NCBI GenBank assembly: GCA_024278175.1 | Contig: JAJRTS010000071.1 | Span: 1-64,000 of the forward strand | DNA: 64,000 nucleotides | Reading direction: 5' to 3' | Source of the DNA: Gemmatimonadales bacterium | GTDB taxonomy: Bacteria > Gemmatimonadota > Glassbacteria > GWA2-58-10 | In this document: in pieces, positions 7,939 to 16,271 of the stretch | How the letters are laid out: each line of letters starts with the position of its first letter | Position numbering within the stretch: position 1 is the stretch's first letter | Notes under the pieces: model-generated | What the model was told of the DNA's origin: nothing | Database searches by the model: none | The model's input: only the letters and a program-made list of their open reading frames with translations | Program-made: the position numbers and the translations under genes

Positions 7939-8916
7939 ATGCGGGATACGATGCGGATACTCTTAGCGGCAACTAGCACGCTGGTGTTGTGTTTTCTGCA
8001 ACTCGGGGCGGCGGCGCCACAGCCAGGCGGTAACAATCAGGGGCCACGGCTTCAGGCCTCGCTGGCCGGCCAGGTGGAGATGGCCTGGAGTAATAATTCT
8101 TCCGCCGGACAGGTCTACGCCCAACGCGGCAGTGCTGAAAAGGGCACGGAGTTAAGCCCCGGGGTCCGTCTGCTGCTTGGCGCGCTTGTCCCCGGACTTC
8201 CACAGTTTCTTGACGGGCGTCCGCGCGCGTGGGCATATTTCGTGGCCGAGGGCGCGGCTGTCGGCGGGCTCGCCCTGCTCAACTCACGTGGAAAATCATA
8301 CGAGAATCGCTACAAAAACCTGACCAGGGCCGCACGGGGCAATTTCGTTTATCCGGGCCTGCGCAATAACCCCACCGAAGACGTAAACCTGATTGCCACG
8401 GGCTACGGTGAGTACTACGAGGACATGCTCAAGTGGCCCTCCAGCGGGGACTACGACAACGATCCCGATCAGGGCGGAGTGCAACCGGAAACCGACCCAC
8501 GCACCTACAACGGCCACCAGTGGGACATCGCGAAAATTAACAACTACACCGGAACGAGCGGCGGCCTGCCCGTGCCGCTCAGCGCGGCCGAGCGGCAGGC
8601 GGCGCTCGACGCGTATCTGGCGCAAGTTTACAACAAGGAGCTCAACTGGTACTGGACAGGGCTGGAAGCGGAAAGCGATGAGTACCGGCGGCTGTTCGAC
8701 CGTAGCGAAAAGAGCTACCGCAACCGGAACAAGTTTATCACCCTGCTGATCGCCAATCATCTGGTCAGCGTGCTGGATGTGCTGATCACCCAGCGGCTCA
8801 ACAGCAGCGAAGCGTTGAAAGGCAGAGGAATGAATCTCGGCCTGCTGATGTACACTCCCACCGCCGGCGCTGTTGCCGGGCAGATCCCGATGCTTGTGTT
8901 CGGCAAAAAGTTCTGA
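7939..8916 (+). CDS. DUF5683-like exported protein
   Basis: A 325-residue protein. ATG at 7939 (or 7951 in the same frame) opens a signal peptide ending near GAAA at about residue 25. The segment PGVRLLLGALVPGLPQFLDG followed by a hydrophobic AWAYFVAEGAAVGGL stretch resembles DUF5683, a group of small exported or membrane proteins common in the FCB group. A long hydrophilic insert lies between residues 110 and 250, then two more hydrophobic segments near the C-terminus. Function is unknown. Its position after the PorV-like gene suggests an envelope role, but a terminator separates them. Confidence 0.6.
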   Translation: MRDTMRILLAATSTLVLCFLQLGAAAPQPGGNNQGPRLQASLAGQVEMAWSNNSSAGQVYAQRGSAEKGTELSPGVRLLLGALVPGLPQFLDGRPRAWAYFVAEGAAVGGLALLNSRGKSYENRYKNLTRAARGNFVYPGLRNNPTEDVNLIATGYGEYYEDMLKWPSSGDYDNDPDQGGVQPETDPRTYNGHQWDIAKINNYTGTSGGLPVPLSAAERQAALDAYLAQVYNKELNWYWTGLEAESDEYRRLFDRSEKSYRNRNKFITLLIANHLVSVLDVLITQRLNSSEALKGRGMNLGLLMYTPTAGAVAGQIPMLVFGKKF

Positions 8917-9083
8917 TTTTATTACCGACCCGGCGGGTCCTGAAAGTTTCAGCGCATTGTCGGGAGCGTCCGCTGCAATGGTCTTATTTTCCTGATGAAG
9001 GCCGCCTGAAAAAAATATTCAACGGCCACGATGATCAAATTATTTTTCTTTTTCGCCGCCCAGGGGCGTGTGTATCAACCTTT

Positions 9084-9125
9084 GGCCGACCCTGGAGGAA
9101 CTAAATTCCCCCGGCGGCCTTTTTT
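9084..9125 (+). terminator. Intrinsic terminator
   Basis: GGCCG (9084-9088) pairs with CGGCC (ending 9119), extended inward by TGG-AGGAA and TTCCCCC-type pairing, and followed by TTTTTT. It closes the transcript of the DUF5683-like gene. Confidence 0.75.
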
Positions 9126-9158
9126 ATAGACGAGACAATGTAAATAATCCGGAATCCC

Positions 9159-9185
9159 TTGACTGCGGCTCTCCCCCCGTATAAT
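9159..9185 (+). promoter_or_regulatory. Sigma-70-type promoter of dctP
   Basis: TTGACT (9159-9164) and a perfect TATAAT (9180-9185) are separated by 15 bases, slightly short of the ideal 17. They lie about 70 bases before the dctP start. Confidence 0.6.
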
Positions 9186-9252
9186 TTCTTTCTGTATTCC
9201 CGCCATCGATCTAAAATACGTCTTGTGAACGCAGATTATACACGGATCCCGG

Positions 9253-10236
9253 ATGAGATTTGTTAATCGCTCCATTTGCCTTCCATTGCTGCTCTCCTTA
9301 TCCCTTATCGCATGCGATAGTTCCTCTGGGCGCGTTGTCCGCTTCAAGCTCTCCCACGGTCTCGACATCGTGCATCCCGTGCATAAGGCGATGGAGTACA
9401 TGTCACGGCGCCTGCGGGAGCTTTCCGGCGGCGGGATGACTATCGACATCTATCCCAGCGAGCAACTGGGCAGCGAACGCGAGTCTATCGAGATGGTGCA
9501 GCTCGGCAGTATCGATATGACCAAGATCAGCGCGGCGGTGCTCGAAAGCTTCGAGCCGTCATACAAGGTCTTTTCGCTGCCCTACCTGTTTCGCGATTCG
9601 CGCCATGCCTGGAGCGTGTTCCTGGGTCCGGTGGGCAGGGAAATCCTGCTCTCCGGCTCCGGGGTGGGCCTGCGCGGCCTTTGCTACTACGACTCAGGCA
9701 GCCGCAGTTTCTACACCAAGGACAAGCCGATCAAGCACCCGGACGACCTGGTGGGGATGAAAATCCGCGTGCAGAAAAGCAACATGGCGGTCAGGATGAT
9801 CCAGGTCCTGGGCGGCTCGCCCACGCCGATCGACTGGGGAGAGCTGTACACTTCGCTCCAGCAGGGAGTTGTGGACGGGGCCGAGAACAACCCGCCGTCG
9901 TTTTACACTTCGCACCACTACGAGGTCTGCCCTTTTTACTATCTGGACGAGCACACGACTATTCCGGACGTGCTGCTGATGAGCCAGGTGGTCTGGGACC
10001 GTCTCAGCCCGGAGCAGCGCAAGATGGTGCAGACCGCCGCCGACGAGAGCGCGGTTTTCCAGCGCAAAATCTGGCGGGAGATGGTGCAGGAATCCCTGGA
10101 CTCGGTAAGAGCCGCCGGGGTGGAAGTGGGCGTTCCGGACAAGGAACCGTTCATGAAAAAGGTTCAGCCGCTTTACGACGAGTTCGAGGGTACGCCGGTG
10201 GCGGAACTGGCCCGGCGGATCAGGGCGGTAAAATAG
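9253..10236 (+). CDS. dctP: TRAP transporter substrate-binding lipoprotein (DctP family)
   Basis: The extracytoplasmic solute receptor of a tripartite ATP-independent transporter, 327 residues. The signal sequence ends in a lipobox LIAC with the lipidated Cys at about residue 21, so the receptor is membrane-anchored rather than free. It has the family's GSIDM and LPYLF segments, the substrate-contacting Arg region MKIRVQKS and SLQQGVVDGAENN. DctP proteins usually bind organic acids through that arginine; the actual ligand cannot be told. DctQ and DctM follow only after a foreign-looking gene, which separates this receptor from its usual partners by about 1.1 kb. Confidence 0.9.
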   Translation: MRFVNRSICLPLLLSLSLIACDSSSGRVVRFKLSHGLDIVHPVHKAMEYMSRRLRELSGGGMTIDIYPSEQLGSERESIEMVQLGSIDMTKISAAVLESFEPSYKVFSLPYLFRDSRHAWSVFLGPVGREILLSGSGVGLRGLCYYDSGSRSFYTKDKPIKHPDDLVGMKIRVQKSNMAVRMIQVLGGSPTPIDWGELYTSLQQGVVDGAENNPPSFYTSHHYEVCPFYYLDEHTTIPDVLLMSQVVWDRLSPEQRKMVQTAADESAVFQRKIWREMVQESLDSVRAAGVEVGVPDKEPFMKKVQPLYDEFEGTPVAELARRIRAVK

Positions 10237-10318
10237 GCTTGATGTTTATTGTAAGGTGATTTAGTGTAGCATTAGCTATTTATAGTGTTAAGTCTTAATA
10301 TATTGGCTTGGACTGTAG

Positions 10319-10340
10319 GGGCGGACCCATGTGTCCGCCC
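10319..10340. repeat. Short palindrome of dispersed-repeat type
   Basis: GGGCGGAC (10319-10326) and GTCCGCCC (10333-10340) form an 8-bp stem with a CCATGT loop. It sits at the left side of the AT-rich HEPN-like gene and marks the junction between dctP and the insert. A partly similar sequence (CTGTCCGCCC) lies near 49146. Confidence 0.5.
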
Positions 10341-10360
10341 AAAGTGTGATTGGAACAGCA

Positions 10361-11278
10361 ATGATATTTTGCGATCTTATTTCCGAGTTGGAGAGTGATG
10401 TAAAGGCGGCAGTGGATGAACTGTTCAAAGCTGCATGGACCAACCAGACCCACGAACAAGATTTGCTTCTAACAGATCAACATGGCTATTACTATGATCT
10501 TCTGGCTAAACCAGCTGTTAGAGAGAAGGGCAAACTAAGTCCATATGTTATTGGACAAGGTGAAATAGGATTTGGTGAAGACACTTTCTATAGGTTTATA
10601 GACTGGTACCGCAAATCACCCTCACTCGCCAAGTCTGATTTTGAAAAACAATTGGTAGACGACGAGGAAAAAAGAGAGCAAGAAGAGCTAACTGTCCAAT
10701 TAGAGCAAAGCATCTACCTTCGATTCTGGGAATCTGAAACACTCCTAAAGCAGTATTACCAGTTAAGCGCTCTTGCCTCCGGCAAGCCATACGACTGGCA
10801 CCTGAAAATACCAGGTAACCCCCGTGTGGGGAAGCATTATGTGATCCGGGAGCAAATAAGAGACCAGGTAAAGACAATATGCCCAGCGTTTTACGATCTG
10901 GTAAAAGGCAACTATCTAACACAATTACGCAATGCTATAGCCCACTCCCAATTTTATATTTTTAAACGGAACATATATTTTCTAAATTTCAGTGAAGACT
11001 CCAAAGATTTTGCACTACTGAAAGGGATGACTTTCGATGAATGGTACCGCACATTTCATACAACATTGCTCTTACACAACGCAACCATCGGCGCTTTTCA
11101 CCATTACCGCGAGCTTTATAAAGAGCGTACATTGGCAAATGACAACCGAATCAGTATTAGAATTACAAAACAAGACGGCTCAGAGTCATTTCCCGATTTC
11201 GGCATTCGCCGTGATTGCAACAAGTGGATTTATCGCCAAAACCTCGATGAAGAAGACCTTAAACAGTCAACTGATTAA
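10361..11278 (+). CDS. HEPN-like hypothetical protein inserted in TRAP locus
   Basis: A 305-residue soluble protein that I do not recognise as a named family. It has a coiled, charged middle region (about 95-120) and the motif RNAIAH at 190-195, embedded in YLTQLRNAIAHSQF. This fits the R-(polar)-x3-H signature of HEPN domains, which are often RNases in toxin-antitoxin, Abi and CRISPR-linked systems. The gene is strikingly AT-rich compared with its neighbours and uses different codons, so recent transfer is likely. It separates dctP from dctQ. ATG at 10361 is preferred over GTG at 10331, which falls inside a palindrome. No antitoxin-like partner is adjacent. Confidence 0.6.
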   Translation: MIFCDLISELESDVKAAVDELFKAAWTNQTHEQDLLLTDQHGYYYDLLAKPAVREKGKLSPYVIGQGEIGFGEDTFYRFIDWYRKSPSLAKSDFEKQLVDDEEKREQEELTVQLEQSIYLRFWESETLLKQYYQLSALASGKPYDWHLKIPGNPRVGKHYVIREQIRDQVKTICPAFYDLVKGNYLTQLRNAIAHSQFYIFKRNIYFLNFSEDSKDFALLKGMTFDEWYRTFHTTLLLHNATIGAFHHYRELYKERTLANDNRISIRITKQDGSESFPDFGIRRDCNKWIYRQNLDEEDLKQSTD

Positions 11279-11348
11279 CAGCGGCATCAGATAATTTAAA
11301 TTGTCTAATAGAAACTTGCGTTGACAATGTTAAGAGAAGAGTCTCCGG

Positions 11349-11882
11349 ATGTTTCGCACACTACAAAAAATACTCGATAAAGCGCTCGAAACCGGCCTGT
11401 GGGTATCGATGCTGGCGATGACCCTGACCGTGATCTGGCAGGTGTTCACCCGTTTCGTGATGCGAGATCCCAGCAGTTGGACCGAGGAGCTGGCGATTTT
11501 CCTGCTGATCTGGATCGGCCTGCTGGGCTCGGCTGTGGCGCTGCGCCGTAAAGCGCATCTTGGCATCGATATTATCGTTACCCGGATGAGCGAGCGCTGG
11601 GCGCGGATCACGGCTATTTTCGTGTATTGCTGCGTTATTTTTTTCGCCCTCGGCGTGCTCCTGGGCGGCGGGATCAAGATGGTGGCCGTGGTGCTGGCCA
11701 ACAACCAGATCAGCCCGGCCCTGGGCATCAGGATGGGATACGTCTATCTGGCCCTGCCGATCAGCGGTTTTTTCATCACTATTTACGCCGTGGAATTTAT
11801 TATCGTAGAAATCAAGCTGCTCCGCGGCAAGGCTGTCGAGAGCGAGCCCGAGGCCGCGCGGATCGACATACTGATAGAGTAA
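11349..11882 (+). CDS. dctQ: TRAP transporter small membrane subunit (DctQ family)
   Basis: A 177-residue protein with four predicted membrane helices and the DctQ-family motif VFTRFVMRDPSSWTEELAIF near residue 32-51, followed by RRKAHLGID. The small subunit pairs with DctM to form the membrane part of the secondary transporter that uses a sodium or proton gradient to import the ligand delivered by DctP. The gene is 28 bases upstream of dctM and almost certainly co-transcribed with it. Its own link to dctP is broken by the HEPN-like insert, so it may rely on read-through or a promoter at the end of that insert. Confidence 0.92.
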   Translation: MFRTLQKILDKALETGLWVSMLAMTLTVIWQVFTRFVMRDPSSWTEELAIFLLIWIGLLGSAVALRRKAHLGIDIIVTRMSERWARITAIFVYCCVIFFALGVLLGGGIKMVAVVLANNQISPALGIRMGYVYLALPISGFFITIYAVEFIIVEIKLLRGKAVESEPEAARIDILIE

Positions 11883-11910
11883 ACCGGTTTTCTATTTTGG
11901 AGCGAGAGGC

Positions 11911-13209
11911 ATGGAATACCTGCCGTTGATAGTGATGGTGCTCACGTTTATCGTCATGCTGCTGCTGAACGTGCCGATAGCGTTCAGCATCGGTCTCTCC
12001 ACGCTGGCGGCTCTCTGGGCTATCGGCGGGCGGCCGGAGTTTGTCACCGTGGCCCATCGGGTCGCCACCGGCATCGACAGTTTCGCCCTGCTGGCCATCC
12101 CGTTTTTTATCCTCTCCGGCATGTTGATGGGCAGGGGCGGGCTGGCCCGGCGCCTGATCGATTTCGCCGGCACTATCGTGGGTCGTTTCACGGGCGGGCT
12201 GGCGTTTGTCAACGTGGTCACCTGCATGTTGTTCGGCTCTATCAGCGGCTCGGCTGTCGCGGCGGTCAGCTCTATCGGCGGATTCATGATCCCGGTGATG
12301 AACCGTAAGGGTTACGACCGCGATTTCAACGCCGCGGTCACTATCACCGCCGCCACCACGGGGCTGCTGATCCCGCCGTCGAACATAATGATAGTCTACA
12401 GCCTGGCCGCCGGTGGCCTGAGCGTGGCTGCGATATTTCTGGCGGGTTTCCTGCCCGGGATCCTGATGGGCCTGGGGCTGATGTTCGTCTGCTGGTTGAT
12501 TGCCCGCCGCAAGGGTTACGGCGAGGGCGAGAAAAGCAGCATCAGGCAGGTGCTGATCAAGTTCAAGGAAGCGTTTTTAAGCCTGCTGCTGGTGGTGATC
12601 GTGCTGGGTGGGATTATCGGGGGAGTGTTTACCGCCACGGAGGCCAGCGCGGTGGCGGTGGCCTACGCGTTTTTTCTGGTGGTGATCCTCTACCGCGAGA
12701 TCAAGTGGAGCGACCTGCCGGGAATCATGCTCGAGTGCGGGATTACAACGGCGGTGGTGATGTTGCTGATCGGCACGTCGGTGGCGATGAGCTGGGTGCT
12801 GGCCTACGAGAACATTCCGCAGACCATCTCCGCGTTCCTGGTGGGTCTGACCGATAACAGGATTGTGATCTTCATGATCATCAACATTCTGCTGCTGATT
12901 GTCGGCACGTTCATGGACATGACTCCGGCCGTGCTGATTTTCACGCCCATTTTCCTGCCGGTTGTGCTGGAGCTGGGCATGCATCCGATCCATTTCGGGA
13001 TCATGATGATTTTCAACCTTTGCATCGGTCTCTGCACGCCGCCGGTGGGCACCTGCCTGTTTGTCGGCTGCGCTATCGCCAAGACCTCGATAGGCAAGGT
13101 CACGCGCCCGCTGCTGCCGTTTTTCGCGGCGATGGTGGTCGTGCTGGTGCTGATCACCTACCTGCCTCAGCTTTCCCTGTTCGTGCCCCAGCTTTTCGGC
13201 TACAAGTAA
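11911..13209 (+). CDS. dctM: TRAP transporter large membrane subunit (DctM family)
   Basis: A 432-residue integral membrane protein with about 12 helices. The repeated family signatures are visible: FSIGLSTLAAL, PFFILSGMLMGRGGLA, TTGLLIPPSNIMIVYS in the first half and GLCTPPVGTCLFVGCAIA in the second. DctM forms the ion-coupled translocation path. Length is normal. GGAG precedes the ATG. The gene ends the TRAP cluster. Confidence 0.95.
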   Translation: MEYLPLIVMVLTFIVMLLLNVPIAFSIGLSTLAALWAIGGRPEFVTVAHRVATGIDSFALLAIPFFILSGMLMGRGGLARRLIDFAGTIVGRFTGGLAFVNVVTCMLFGSISGSAVAAVSSIGGFMIPVMNRKGYDRDFNAAVTITAATTGLLIPPSNIMIVYSLAAGGLSVAAIFLAGFLPGILMGLGLMFVCWLIARRKGYGEGEKSSIRQVLIKFKEAFLSLLLVVIVLGGIIGGVFTATEASAVAVAYAFFLVVILYREIKWSDLPGIMLECGITTAVVMLLIGTSVAMSWVLAYENIPQTISAFLVGLTDNRIVIFMIINILLLIVGTFMDMTPAVLIFTPIFLPVVLELGMHPIHFGIMMIFNLCIGLCTPPVGTCLFVGCAIAKTSIGKVTRPLLPFFAAMVVVLVLITYLPQLSLFVPQLFGYK

Positions 13210-13349
13210 CCCCATGCTCCCCCTCTGGCCAGGTTGCCGGATAACGGCGGCCGTGTTATATTTGTGAAAACATTCCCGCCCCTGGCGTGTATATACTAAT
13301 GACCTGCCCCTGATTCAGATCAGCCGGTTACTATGAGGTGCTCTCACCG

Positions 13350-14972
13350 ATGAAAAACAGGTTTTTTGCATTCGTTCTCCCGTTGCTTCTGCTAATGGCC
13401 ACGGGTGTGTCCGCGCAGACCGAATTTGCGGACACGCTTTCCAGCGCCCGGTTGTACGAGTTGGCCGAAGAGGCTTTGGCAAACAAGGGTTGGGAACGTG
13501 CCCGCGAAGCGCTGAAGAAGTGGATGAAAACCGAGGAGCCCACTGCGGAGTCGTGGGTCAATCTTGGCACGGCGCACCTGTTTATGAAGGATGAGAAGGA
13601 TGCGGAGAAAGCTTTCAAAGAGGCGCTGGCCAAGGATAAGAGTAACATGGAGGCCCTCGAGGGCCTGTGCGAGGTATATCTTATCCGCGATAAAGAAAAG
13701 GATATGCTCAAGACTTTGGAACGGATCGAAAAACTTACGCCTGACAGCCGCAAACTGACCTACTACAAGGCTCTGGCCGCCGACAAGTTCAAGCTCAAGC
13801 AATACCCGGAAAATTACTTCTGGGATACTCTGGAAGAACTGGTTCGCAGCAACCCCGAGGATACTCCCACCCTGGAAGTGCTCTGCGACGCCTATATCAA
13901 TGATCGCTTTCTGGAGCGCGGGATCCTGTTTCTCACCGAGATGCAGGACCTTCACGGAGAGCGCAGCGAATACCTCTTTCAGCTCGCCAGGATTTACACG
14001 CACACGGGCGACAAGGATCTGGCCAGAGATATGTTCCGCCAGGTGGAAGACGCGGGGATAGACAACCTGACGCCCCGTCAGTTGGTGATGATGGCCCAGG
14101 AGCTGTTCGCGCTGGAGGATGACAACCTGGCCTGCGAGGCTTATTTTAACGCCGCGCGCAGGATGGACGACAATCTGGCCCTGGAGATGTTTCAGGACCT
14201 GCGCGACCTGACCACCAGTGACCAGAGACGCGAGTTCAAGCTTACTCCCACCGGCCGCAAGGGGATTTTCCTGATCTCGTTCTGGGGCCGCAAGGACCCC
14301 ACGCTCACCACGATCAAAAACGAGCGCCTGGTGGAGCATTACAAGCGGCTGCGTTTCGCGCGCAAGGAGTACTACAGCGCGCTCAGGCCGGGCTACGACG
14401 AGCGGGGCAGGGTCTACATCAAGCACGGCGAACCGGACCAGAAAACAAGCCTCAGCGGCAACTGGGCGATTCGTGACAATATAAGCTGGCTCTACAGCAA
14501 GAATCGCTCAAATCCGCTGATATACCATTTTGTCGCCCGCAACAACTACTACAGGATGGCTTACTCGCTGGAAGAGGCCCTGATTCCCGATATCGAGTCG
14601 GAGATGAACATGGGCGGCCGTAACGTGGAGGAGCTTTTCCGCAGCCGCGCCGAAATTCATCCCAAGTACGATCAACTGGCCAATGCGGTCCGCAATTTCC
14701 AGGGTGGAAGTTTCGAGTACGCCCGCCGCACTTACCTCCAGGACCTGTTCCGCGATGAGTCGCTGCTGACCGAGCGCGGGTTCACCGAGGGCGAGGTGAC
14801 CGAAACCTACCAGTACGAGTACGAAGAAGATCCGATGAATTTCTACTACTTCCCGGCTTCGCTCAAAGGGCCTGATTCACTGAGTGCCGTGGGTGTGTAT
14901 TTCGGCCTGCCCACGGACCAGATCAAGATCCCCGATCCGTTTGGCACGGTGGAGGTGCCGGTGGAGCTGTAA
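13350..14972 (+). CDS. GWxTD-domain protein with TPR region, 5' part (in-frame stop)
   Basis: A 540-residue exported protein. The signal peptide ends at VSAQ (about residue 22). TPR-like helical repeats follow (about 30-290), and then the GWxTD domain, here in the form PGYDERGRVYIKHGEPD (about 350-370). The domain is typical of the FCB group and related phyla and is uncharacterised. The open frame stops at TAA (14970-14972), but the same frame continues without interruption for another 231 codons that read as the rest of the family. The gene is therefore split by a nonsense codon. ATG at 13350 is chosen over GTG at 13338 because it follows an AGGTG at good spacing and starts a clean signal peptide. 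Confidence 0.8.
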   Translation: MKNRFFAFVLPLLLLMATGVSAQTEFADTLSSARLYELAEEALANKGWERAREALKKWMKTEEPTAESWVNLGTAHLFMKDEKDAEKAFKEALAKDKSNMEALEGLCEVYLIRDKEKDMLKTLERIEKLTPDSRKLTYYKALAADKFKLKQYPENYFWDTLEELVRSNPEDTPTLEVLCDAYINDRFLERGILFLTEMQDLHGERSEYLFQLARIYTHTGDKDLARDMFRQVEDAGIDNLTPRQLVMMAQELFALEDDNLACEAYFNAARRMDDNLALEMFQDLRDLTTSDQRREFKLTPTGRKGIFLISFWGRKDPTLTTIKNERLVEHYKRLRFARKEYYSALRPGYDERGRVYIKHGEPDQKTSLSGNWAIRDNISWLYSKNRSNPLIYHFVARNNYYRMAYSLEEALIPDIESEMNMGGRNVEELFRSRAEIHPKYDQLANAVRNFQGGSFEYARRTYLQDLFRDESLLTERGFTEGEVTETYQYEYEEDPMNFYYFPASLKGPDSLSAVGVYFGLPTDQIKIPDPFGTVEVPVEL

Positions 14973-15665
14973 GTGGTGCTCTACGACTCGTGGTGGCAGG
15001 AGGTGACCAGGGTCACCCAGCCCAAAACCTACAGGGTGCCGAATTTCAGTCCCTCGCGCGATGCGATGGTGCCGGACCTGCTTTCTCTTGCCGTCAAGCC
15101 CGGTTATTACCACATGGCCGTCCGGCTCAAGCAGACCGTGCCCAACCTGATGCAGATCTATAAAAGCAATTTCTACGTGGATAACTATCAGGATCGCGAC
15201 AGCCTGCATCTGAGCGATCTGATCCTTGCCGCCAATGTGGCCGAGGGCGGTCCTCCGGGGAAATTTTCCATCAGGGGATACCGTCTGGCCCCGCTGCCGT
15301 CGTCCTCGTTCCAGAGCGACATGCCGGTGTTCGTTTACTACGAGCTCTATAATCTGCAGCCCGATTCCAGCGGGTCGAAACATATCAAGGTGGAATACCT
15401 GGTTAGCTCCAGCAGCCGCGATCTCAGCACGGCCCGCAGGATAATCAATACGCTGGGTCGCTTTATCGGTGTGCGCAACGAGGTCGGCAAGGTTGTGACC
15501 ACATTTGAGCATGACATCAGCAACGATGGCGACGTGGACCCGATCTACATCTCTATCGACGCCTCCAGCTATCCGGGTGGACAGTACAACCTGCGGGTCA
15601 CTGTGCACGACACTGTCTCCGGCCAGCAAACCACCAAGGACGTCACTTTCATTGTCAGCAAATAG
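14973..15665 (+). CDS. GWxTD protein, 3' part in the same frame
   Basis: A 230-codon segment that directly follows the TAA at 14970-14972 in the same frame. It starts with GTG GTG CTC TAC GAC, so re-initiation at the GTG is conceivable, but no ribosome-binding site stands out. The sequence VVLYDSWWQEVTRV and the later beta-rich segments (LRVTVHDTVSGQ near the end) look like the natural C-terminal half of a GWxTD protein. Together with 13350-14972 it would form a protein of about 771 residues. Most likely this is one gene with a nonsense mutation or a base error. Confidence 0.7.
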   Translation: MVLYDSWWQEVTRVTQPKTYRVPNFSPSRDAMVPDLLSLAVKPGYYHMAVRLKQTVPNLMQIYKSNFYVDNYQDRDSLHLSDLILAANVAEGGPPGKFSIRGYRLAPLPSSSFQSDMPVFVYYELYNLQPDSSGSKHIKVEYLVSSSSRDLSTARRIINTLGRFIGVRNEVGKVVTTFEHDISNDGDVDPIYISIDASSYPGGQYNLRVTVHDTVSGQQTTKDVTFIVSK

Positions 15666-15740
15666 GTGTGTCCGGGCGAACCGGCCGGGGAAAACGCTAG
15701 CCGACGGACTGGACTGCGTGAGTGGGAGCCGGGAGGGATG

Positions 15741-15899
15741 TTAGATAGTGGTAATGTTCAGCAGCGAGGTCATGTTACCAAGAACCTTCGCGGCTATCAG
15801 GTAAATGAGCGCGAATATGGAGATGGTCGCCAGGAAGTTGACCGTGGAGTGAAAATAGTAGAGCCAGTCATCCTGCAACAGTATCCCCGCTTTTCCCAA
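15741..15899 (-). CDS. Possible small single-helix membrane protein
   Basis: A 52-residue frame read from TTG at 15897-15899 to TAA at 15741-15743. It contains a convincing transmembrane helix, FLATISIFALIYLIAAKVLG, flanked by DDWLYYFHS and polar residues. No strong ribosome-binding site precedes the TTG. It lies in the gap between two plus-strand genes. I do not recognise a family. It may be a real small membrane protein or the tail of a decayed gene. Confidence 0.4.
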   Translation of the reverse strand: MGKAGILLQDDWLYYFHSTVNFLATISIFALIYLIAAKVLGNMTSLLNITTI

Positions 15900-15956
15900 G
15901 TTGTACGTTTTAAGTGATAAACGAATACCTCAATGCCTGAAATTTCCCTGATACAC

Positions 15957-15985
15957 TTGACAAAATATGACAAAAAGTTTATTTT
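15957..15985 (+). promoter_or_regulatory. Sigma-70-type promoter upstream of lytic transglycosylase
   Basis: A perfect TTGACA (15957-15962), a 17-base spacer and TATTTT (15980-15985). It lies in an AT-rich stretch about 290 bases before the transglycosylase start. Confidence 0.5.
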
Positions 15986-16158
15986 AAGGCAACTTTTGTG
16001 GAATAAAAGTGTAATACTAATATCAATATTGAAAAAACGGGAGTTTCGTTTCAAGCTGTTACAACTAGTTGAAGGTTAATATAGAGCGATTAGGCAGGCA
16101 ATCTTTTTCTTTCAGGACTTCTTGCAAGTTTACGGCGAGGAAAGGTTGCTTTTTTTTA

Positions 16159-16174
16159 TGGCATGTTTTCTGCA
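16159..16174 (+). promoter_or_regulatory. Sigma-54 (-24/-12) promoter
   Basis: TGGCATGTTTTCTGCA fits the -24/-12 consensus TGGCACG-N4-TTGCA with two mismatches. The invariant GG and GC are present at the right spacing. It lies about 100 bases before the lytic transglycosylase, leaving room for a leader. It implies control by RpoN and an enhancer-binding protein encoded elsewhere. Confidence 0.6.
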
Positions 16175-16271
16175 TTTAGTAATCAGGGAAGGCAAGACAG
16201 CAGTTTAAAGACAGGGAGCAAGTCACAAAACGAGGCCCCTTGAGGCCCGATTTACTTAGGAGTTGGTAATA

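Larger units (their letters stand above)
8917..9252. other. Intergenic region with terminator and promoter
   Basis: This 336-base gap holds a terminator (9084-9125) and the promoter of the TRAP gene (9159-9185). No open frame in it looks coding. Confidence 0.6.

Noticed and set aside
15797-16054. An 85-codon minus-strand frame overlapping the small membrane ORF
   Set aside because: The better candidate is the other frame at 15741-15899, which contains a clean membrane helix; this one looks random.
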